From assembly GCF_023734775.1 (NCBI RefSeq), contig NZ_AP025732.1, positions 4,285,001 through 4,349,000 of the forward strand: a DNA stretch of 64,000 nucleotides. Reading direction: 5' to 3'. This document shows positions 60,052 through 64,000 of this stretch, in pieces (within the stretch, counting starts at the first letter, position 1; every line of letters begins with the position of its first letter). Position numbers and translations under genes: made by a program. The notes under the pieces are model-generated. The model had not been told where the DNA came from. It was given only the letters and a program-made list of their open reading frames with translations, and made no database searches. The stretch is from Nostoc cf. commune SO-36. GTDB taxonomy: Bacteria; Cyanobacteriota; Cyanobacteriia; Cyanobacteriales; Nostocaceae.

Positions 60052-61539
60052 TTAAGAAGATAAAGCCCAAATTTGTTGAGTGTAAGCGTCAATCTCTCGA
60101 TGGCGCTTACGCCTGGTTTTAACTAGTCCAAACAGCTTTTGACGTTCCACAAGATAAGGAACAACCTCACTGGCATCACTACGTAGAACAGCTTGAGAGA
60201 AATGGTATAAACCACGAAAAACCATCTCTGTAGAAATTCGGTCTAAAGGTTGGCTAAGAGCGATGCCTACGGCGGGCTGCGCCAACGCTATATCGATACA
60301 TAATTGGTTAAGAACAGCATAAAAAATCCAAGTAGCAAAAATCTGGATTTGTACGCCATTGTTGTCCCCAACCCAAATATAAGCTAAACCTAGAAGCCTT
60401 TTTGTGAGCAGAAAAGCATCTTCAACGCGCCAACGCCTGCGATATAATTCACAGACGTGCTGTGCAGATAAAATTTGTGGGTCGAGTACATTTGTCAGGT
60501 AATAGTACCAAGTTGAACCCCACAAAACAGAAACTAAACGCACTGGGTGCTGGCAAGGGTTAGAGCGATATTCCCCCATAGATATAATTTCATCACGATA
60601 GAATGGGGTATTGGCCAAACAACGTATCACCTTGTAAGGTACTTCCAAATAAAAAAATATCCCATCGTTTTAAGGGCAGGGGGGCAGGGGGCAGGGGGCA
60701 GGGGGTCAGGGAGCAGGGAGCAGGGGGAGGAACAGTCGTGTTGAGTCCAGAAATTGGAATAATTTATTTCTTGGAAGTCCCTAAGAAGTTTTTTCTCGCA
60801 GTCTTGTCAAAAAAAACTTATCAGCTTGGGTGAACGCATCAAACCAAGGAAACTTAAAAAATCCTAAATCAAAAATCAGCAATCCACCAATTGGTAAGCG
60901 TTCAAGTAATTGTTCGCACCAAGTTTTATCGTTAGCTTTGCTGTTAGGCGTATACCAGGTTGTGACTGGGCGATGGCTAAATGCTTCTACCACCATCATA
61001 ATTTTGCCAGCAAGTGTTTTTTCTTGTTCTTGTAGTACTTTGAGTTTGCGTCTTAGTGCTTCTAGGGTTGAACCGTCAGCAATCCAGATAGCTGTAAATT
61101 TGGCGCATACTGGCTGCCAATTCTCTGGTACTGCTTGATTTTGTGGCTGCACATTGATTCTTTCCATTACTTGCTCAAAAATTTGTGCAAATAATTCTAT
61201 TGGCAGTGTTCTCAATCGTTTTGATACTGCTTGGGCACTCACTTCAATCCGACCTGCCCACAACAATCCTTCTTCGCATAGGACTCTTTGCACTTCTCTT
61301 AATCCAGGAATCTGACGATATACTAAACTCACAACGATCGCCATCATTACCGATAAGGTCAGTATTCTGTCGCGGAATGGTTTCTTTTCTTCCGTTTCGT
61401 AAAATTTCAAGGGTTTAAAGTTGAGCGGAGATAGTAATGAGTAGATTTTTTGCTCAATTTCCTCTATTGGCGGCATCGGTACTTGTTTTTGTTGCCGCAG
61501 GTCTGGGTTTCCTGTTCGCGCTGGGCGTTTTCTTGCCAT
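60052..61539 (-). pseudogene. IS4-family transposase interrupted by a MITE
   Basis: N-terminal part of 252 residues (DRILTLSVMMAIVVSLVYRQ, IWIADGSTLEALRRKL, LLIFDLGFFKFPWFDAF) ends EKTS at the MITE. The C-terminal part of about 195 residues (VRLVSVLWG, the YREK signature LYRRRWRVEDAFLLTKRLL) begins beyond it. Deleting 60638-60781 and one TTA joins the codons exactly as EKTS-YKVIRCL. DDE residues are recognisable, so the gene would be intact without the MITE. Confidence 0.8.
60638..60781. mobile_element. MITE, 144 bases, second copy
   Basis: Ends GGTACTTCC (60638) and GGAAGTCCC (60781), both flanked by TAA (60635-60637 and 60782-60784). Identical in design to the copy at 45223-45344 apart from extra GGGCAGG units in the G-rich middle. 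Confidence 0.85.
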
Positions 61540-61663
61540 GATGTATCTCTAAGAACATCATTATTAATGTTCTTAGATTACATCTTTTGCTTACTTTTTG
61601 CTTAAGTTGACACCAATGGCCACTGCCCATACGTGTCAACTTAACGTAGAACCAATGTCCTGC

Positions 61664-61780
61664 AAGGAACTTCAGTTCCTTGCTCATAGCAAAAGTCATC
61701 TTTAGATGACTAAATAGCCCCCAAAATTTTGAGTCTACTGAAGTAGACTTAAGCTATTAGCCAGAGAATTTATTCTCTGG
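61664..61780. repeat. Array of four perfect hairpins
   Basis: Stem-loops at 61664-61681 (AAGGAACT/AGTTCCTT), 61694-61711 (AGTCATCT/AGATGACT), 61732-61749 (AGTCTACT/AGTAGACT) and 61761-61780 (CCAGAGAA/TTCTCTGG), each 8 bp with 2-4 base loops, separated by 11-20 bases. The sequences differ but the size is constant. The 61540-62257 region holds no other gene. Confidence 0.65.
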
Positions 61781-61816
61781 CGGGTGAGGAGGGCAACACG
61801 AAGGGATTTCTAACTA

Positions 61817-61896
61817 AAGTTGACACCAATGGGCACTGCCGTGCCCCTACACCTGGCGATATAATGTTGTACTGCATCTGAGTGGGAACCGCTATA
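61817..61896. repeat. AGCGGTTC-family repeat, right copy (inverted)
   Basis: GTTGACACCAATGGGCACTG, then GCCGTGCCCCTAC, then GAACCGCTAT: the inverted counterpart of 59988-60050, so the two enclose the IS4 element and hairpin array. Confidence 0.6.
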
Positions 61897-62257
61897 GAAG
61901 TAACGGTGTTAATTGGTATAAAGTTAAAGTTGCAAGCCACTCTATAAAAAGCTTTTACCAGATTATCTAGTTCCCAGCCGGAGACGGCGAATACTTTACT
62001 TGAGGCTGGAAACAAGACTTATTTTAAAGAAGTTTTAGTTTAAGTTCCACCAATCCACATCTGTAACCCCCTGCTGGGCAAAATATCCGCATTAAAGGTG
62101 GAATTACATGAGATGATGTTTCAAGAACTGTTGGAAAATCCAATTTAAATTTTGCACCTATCCCTTTATAGATCAAAGAACTTATTCTTTGGCTTGTAGC
62201 AAATAAAGATTCTGTTCGTTGTAAATTTCAATATTTTTTGATCCGGGAGGCTCCTAA

Positions 62258-62906
62258 ATGACACTGCGATCATATAGTCGGGTGTGTCTTGTTCCATTAG
62301 TTTTCTCTTTACTCGGCGTGGGTGCGAGTACAGCAAAAGCGATCGCTCAAACTACTTTTCCATTTGAGGTAGTATATGAGTACAGAAGTTACTCTGACAC
62401 CTATCCCATCAACCGACGTATCAAAAGCATTTGTCTCAGGCTTTAATCCTGATGCTGAGTATGGTTTAACTAACTTTTCAAGTATCGACAATTACAGCAG
62501 GGTTGACCCCGATACTGGAAACCTTGTATTCGTTCAAGATCCAGCAATATTTGGTTTGCAAGGCTTACCAATCGGCAGAGACGAGTTTTTTGGTAGTGGT
62601 GATGATAAATTATTTGGCAGGAGTAGCGCTACTGCCTCATTTGACTTTATCAACCGCCAATTAGTAGGTTCTGGTAATATCACTATCAATGGTGGTACAG
62701 GCAACTTTAGCGGTGCTACAGGTATATTTAACTTTCGTGAAATTGAGTCACTCGATCAAGATCCAAATGCTCCCTTGAAAGGTCAAGCTTTTTTGAGTGG
62801 TTCCTTCCAGACACCGAAGAAAGTTCCAGAACCAAGCACTAAGGCAACACTATTCGGTATGTGTGTAATTGGGATTGGTTTGATGGCAGGTAAACGTTAC
62901 TTTTGA
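62258..62906 (+). pseudogene. PEP-CTERM exported protein, frameshifted
   Basis: Signal peptide MTLRSYSRVCLVPLVFSLLG then TAKAIAQTTFPFEVVY. The frame changes at about 62374, where one extra G separates it from STEVTLTPIPSTDVSKAFVS. The mature part has FSSIDNYSRVDPDTGNLVF and GRDEFFGSGDDKLFG. It ends with a PEP-CTERM sorting tail KVPEPSTKATLFG, membrane stretch and KR. Function unknown. The one-base shift may be an error. Confidence 0.7.
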
Positions 62907-63061
62907 GCTACTGGGTAAATTATGGCATTCTTGAAGAATTTAGCCATTCTGAATACAGTAATGAGAATCAACGCCGAGTGAAGTCGAGGCGTTGATTCTG
63001 AGCGTAGTGTCTCGTAGAGAAGGGTCAATACAGTGGGAGCAGAAATGTTGGGTTGGGAAAA

Positions 63062-63436
63062 TTACTTTTTCGGTTGACCCTTTTCCAAAGCTTGTTGTAC
63101 TAGCTCATCAGTGACATTACCTACACCCTCAGTCTTAGAATTCCCAACTTCTTTTGCTAATTCTAAATAATCATCAGGATTACCAGTTGATTGTGCTTGA
63201 ATTTTTGTCTCTTGTGGCTTAGAGGCTTGATAATTAGGTGCAGTGGCTGCTTCGGCTGCTGCTGCTCCTTCACTTGTGCGATCAACATCACTCACGCTGA
63301 ATTGCTGTGCTGTTGCATAATCAGCATCAAAATCGACCTTTGGCGCTTTTTCCTCACCACTAGCTATGCTTTCGGCAGCTAATTGTGCATCATGGGTGGG
63401 AGCTTCATTTAAATTGGGCTTTACTTCATCGGGCAT
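63062..63436 (-). CDS. Small acidic hypothetical protein
   Basis: 124 residues, alanine- and glutamate-rich, no membrane helix: MPDEVKPNLNEAPTHDAQLA, DYATAQQFSVSDVDRTSEG, SKTEGVGNVTDELVQQALEKG. Probably partly disordered. No recognised family. It stands between the PEP-CTERM and carotenoid-protein genes. Confidence 0.5.
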   Translation of the reverse strand: MPDEVKPNLNEAPTHDAQLAAESIASGEEKAPKVDFDADYATAQQFSVSDVDRTSEGAAAAEAATAPNYQASKPQETKIQAQSTGNPDDYLELAKEVGNSKTEGVGNVTDELVQQALEKGQPKK

Positions 63437-63658
63437 AATTAAAACCTTAAGTAAATTTTTTATTGCTTACTTAAGCGATATTAGCAAAGCAATTCGCCAA
63501 TTTCTTGCTTCTTAAGGAGTGACTTTACCTCTATTAAAAGGTAGATAAAAGCTGTAATTTTTAATTAATTTAAATCATTCTATTGATACTAGAATCTGGT
63601 TCTCAAACTTTGGTACGACTTAGTTTGGCCTGTTAAATTCCCTTGGAGATAAATAATA

Positions 63659-64000
63659 ATGACTGCAAGTTATGACAAAACTATTTCTCAAGCCCAAAGC
63701 AATGAAACTCAAAATTTGGTGGATGCGTTTAACGCCTTAGATACCGATGCCAAATTAGCTTGGTTTTATTTTGTTTATAAAAAAATGGGTGATTCTGTGA
63801 CGCCAGCTGTTCCGACTGCGGCTGAACCAGAATTAGCACCAATTTTGCTAGGAGATTATTTTGAATTATCTGATGATGAGCAACTAGCAATTATGCGGGA
63901 TATTGTTAACCGCAAAGATACGGAGTATTCTCGCGCTTATGGGTCGATCAAAGAAAACAACCAGCTGTTGGTTTGGTATGCTTGGGCGGTAGCTATGGGA
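63659..64000 (+). CDS. Helical carotenoid protein, OCP N-terminal domain homologue (cut by window end)
   Basis: 114 residues are visible from the ATG at 63659, with TGGAGAT about ten bases upstream. Sequence runs LVDAFNALDTDAKLAWFYFV, YKKMGDSVTPAVPTA, RDIVNRKDTEYSRAYGSIKEN and LVWYAWAVAMG, homologous to the protein at 20237-20727 and to OCP helical domains. It would bind a ketocarotenoid. The C-terminal third lies outside the window. Confidence 0.85.
   Translation, partial: MTASYDKTISQAQSNETQNLVDAFNALDTDAKLAWFYFVYKKMGDSVTPAVPTAAEPELAPILLGDYFELSDDEQLAIMRDIVNRKDTEYSRAYGSIKENNQLLVWYAWAVAMG

Larger units (their letters stand above)
60038..61619 (-). mobile_element. IS4-family insertion sequence carrying a MITE
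   Basis: Inverted ends CCATTGGTGTCAACTTAAG at 60038-60056 and its inverse at 61601-61619. It carries one transposase gene interrupted by a 144-base MITE. The stop codon of the transposase lies inside the left terminal repeat. Confidence 0.75.

Overview
The window is chromosomal DNA of a filamentous, Nostoc-type cyanobacterium. The evidence is the many HIP1-like GCGATCGC octamers, families largely confined to cyanobacteria (DUF2555, DUF4330, DUF6335, TIGR02587/TIGR02588, orange-carotenoid-protein paralogues, a Mo-dependent nitrogenase C-terminal family protein), cyanobacterial rRNA and many Nostoc-style dispersed palindromic repeats. Nothing in the sequence fixes the species.

Layout. 1-500: 3' end of an rRNA operon (23S end, 5S, terminator). 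0.58-4.9 kb: two IS1634-type copies and an ISL3-type fragment, all broken and partly fused. 5.1-6.9 kb: obg GTPase (frameshifted) and a TerB/nitrogenase-domain protein. 7.2-8.8 kb: a methyltransferase relic and a GCS2-like ligase. 9.3-20.7 kb: a stress-gene neighbourhood (secreted small proteins, Dps, ChaB-like, TIGR02587/02588 membrane pair, CsbD, cupin, two zinc dehydrogenases, SRPBCC, DJ-1/ferritin-like fusion, DUF6335, helical carotenoid protein). 20.9-22.8 kb: two tandem Yfr2-like RNAs and purH. 23-29.9 kb: a giant FG-GAP/RTX protein, a TIGR03032 protein and an esterase. 30-31.6 kb: DUF2555 and coaBC. 31.7-39.0 kb: a pPIWI-RE conflict island (nuclease, DinG-like helicase, PIWI protein), frameshifted in several places. 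39.3-46 kb: an IS4 relic carrying a nested palindromic element, then a two-gene sensor-kinase operon whose first gene is split by an ISAzo13-type element and has a MITE at its start codon. 46.2-57.2 kb: an OCP C-terminal-domain homologue, a PP2C phosphatase/anti-sigma pair, a LuxR-type regulator, a WecG-type glycosyltransferase, an FtsE-like ATPase, hydrolases, an M48 protease and a metallophosphatase. 57.4-64 kb: an ISL3 fragment, a QueG-HAD fusion, an IS4 element with a MITE inside it, a hairpin array, a broken PEP-CTERM protein and a second helical carotenoid protein cut by the window end.

Functional links. Stress protection dominates (Dps, CsbD, DJ-1, carotenoid proteins). The helical carotenoid proteins (20.2 and 63.7 kb) and the C-terminal-domain homologue (46.2 kb) correspond to the separate halves of orange carotenoid protein. 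Signalling genes cluster at 40.5-49.8 kb.

The strongest candidate for an unusual system is the pPIWI-RE island. A second theme is mobility: one ISAzo13 insertion and two MITE insertions share a terminal sequence and a TAA target duplication. At two of the three sites, removing the insert restores the reading frame exactly. A third theme is that many non-mobile genes, including obg, carry single-base homopolymer indels. This could be sequencing error or real decay, and it affects how every 'broken' call here should be read.
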